Shown here in pieces: positions 63,985 through 64,000 of a stretch of DNA of 64,000 nt. The DNA is from Paucisalibacillus globulus DSM 18846. Its GTDB lineage: Bacteria > Bacillota > Bacilli > Bacillales > Amphibacillaceae. The stretch is taken from contig NZ_AXVK01000028.1 in NCBI RefSeq assembly GCF_000482485.1, forward strand, positions 1-64,000, written 5' to 3'. Numbering within the stretch: the first letter of the stretch is position 1; every line of letters begins with the position of its first letter. The notes beneath the pieces are model-generated. The model made no database searches and was not told the origin of the DNA. It saw only the letters and a program-made list of their open reading frames with translations. Both the position numbers and the translations under genes were made by a program.

Positions 63985-64000
63985 GTCTATAATAAAATGT

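Overview
The window reads as chromosome of a low-GC Gram-positive bacterium of the family Bacillaceae, probably a halotolerant or alkaliphilic genus near Oceanobacillus, Virgibacillus or Ornithinibacillus. This rests on AGGAGG ribosome-binding sites, frequent TTG/GTG starts, alaR-alaT, mtlARFD, a YthA-type cytochrome bd oxidase with CydS, SipW/TasA and LPxTA sortase signals. No rRNA, tRNA, phage or CRISPR was seen. The species cannot be fixed from sequence alone.

Layout: (1) 1-331 is the 5' part of a group II intron (minus strand) sitting exactly behind the terminator of a very large surface amylopullulanase gene (381-7049, minus) that has LacI-type operators upstream. (2) 7570-14292 is a cobalamin-riboswitch operon: a wall-anchored transcobalamin-like protein, a lipoprotein with the same DUF4430 domain, and a complete ECF transporter (T, fused A-A, S). 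(3) 14379-18800 holds a frameshifted penicillin-acylase gene and alaR-alaT. (4) 19079-22177 is pflB-pflA with Rex-like sites. (5) 22401-24609 is an HxlR regulator divergent from a luciferase-like monooxygenase and an FMN reductase. (6) 24915-25703 is a REP-associated (RAYT) Y1 transposase. (7) 25745-35412 carries an SLC13/RCK permease, a HAD phosphatase, nagB and the mannitol operon mtlA-mtlR-mtlF-mtlD. (8) 35830-38924 holds two divergent zinc-ribbon membrane proteins, one TcaA-like. (9) 39882-46050 holds cydA-cydB-cydS convergent with cydD-cydC. (10) 46477-54629 is a matrix/protease cluster: Vpr-like subtilase with cohesin- and dockerin-like parts, SipW, a TasA/CalY protein, a small secreted protein and a free-standing protease-propeptide protein, divergent from an RRNPP-type HTH-TPR regulator. 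(11) 54962-57963 holds an MviM-like oxidoreductase and a divergent WxL pair. (12) 58054-63399 is a beta-glucoside type operon (two ABC permeases, LacI regulator, ROK kinase, GH1 glycosidase), preceded by a 16-unit 21-bp tandem array.

A dispersed element with core GGGGACAGGTTCCTCGGC occurs about 24 times between 7.2 and 55 kb, plus three longer variants, and ends together with the RAYT gene. In 12 of 12 cases where it abuts a gene's 3' end it has the same orientation relative to that gene, and in three proteins it has supplied the last residues (A-M-G-T-G-S/T-S-A/V). This REP/RAYT system and the B12-capture operon are the two most interesting items; the protease/matrix cluster is third.
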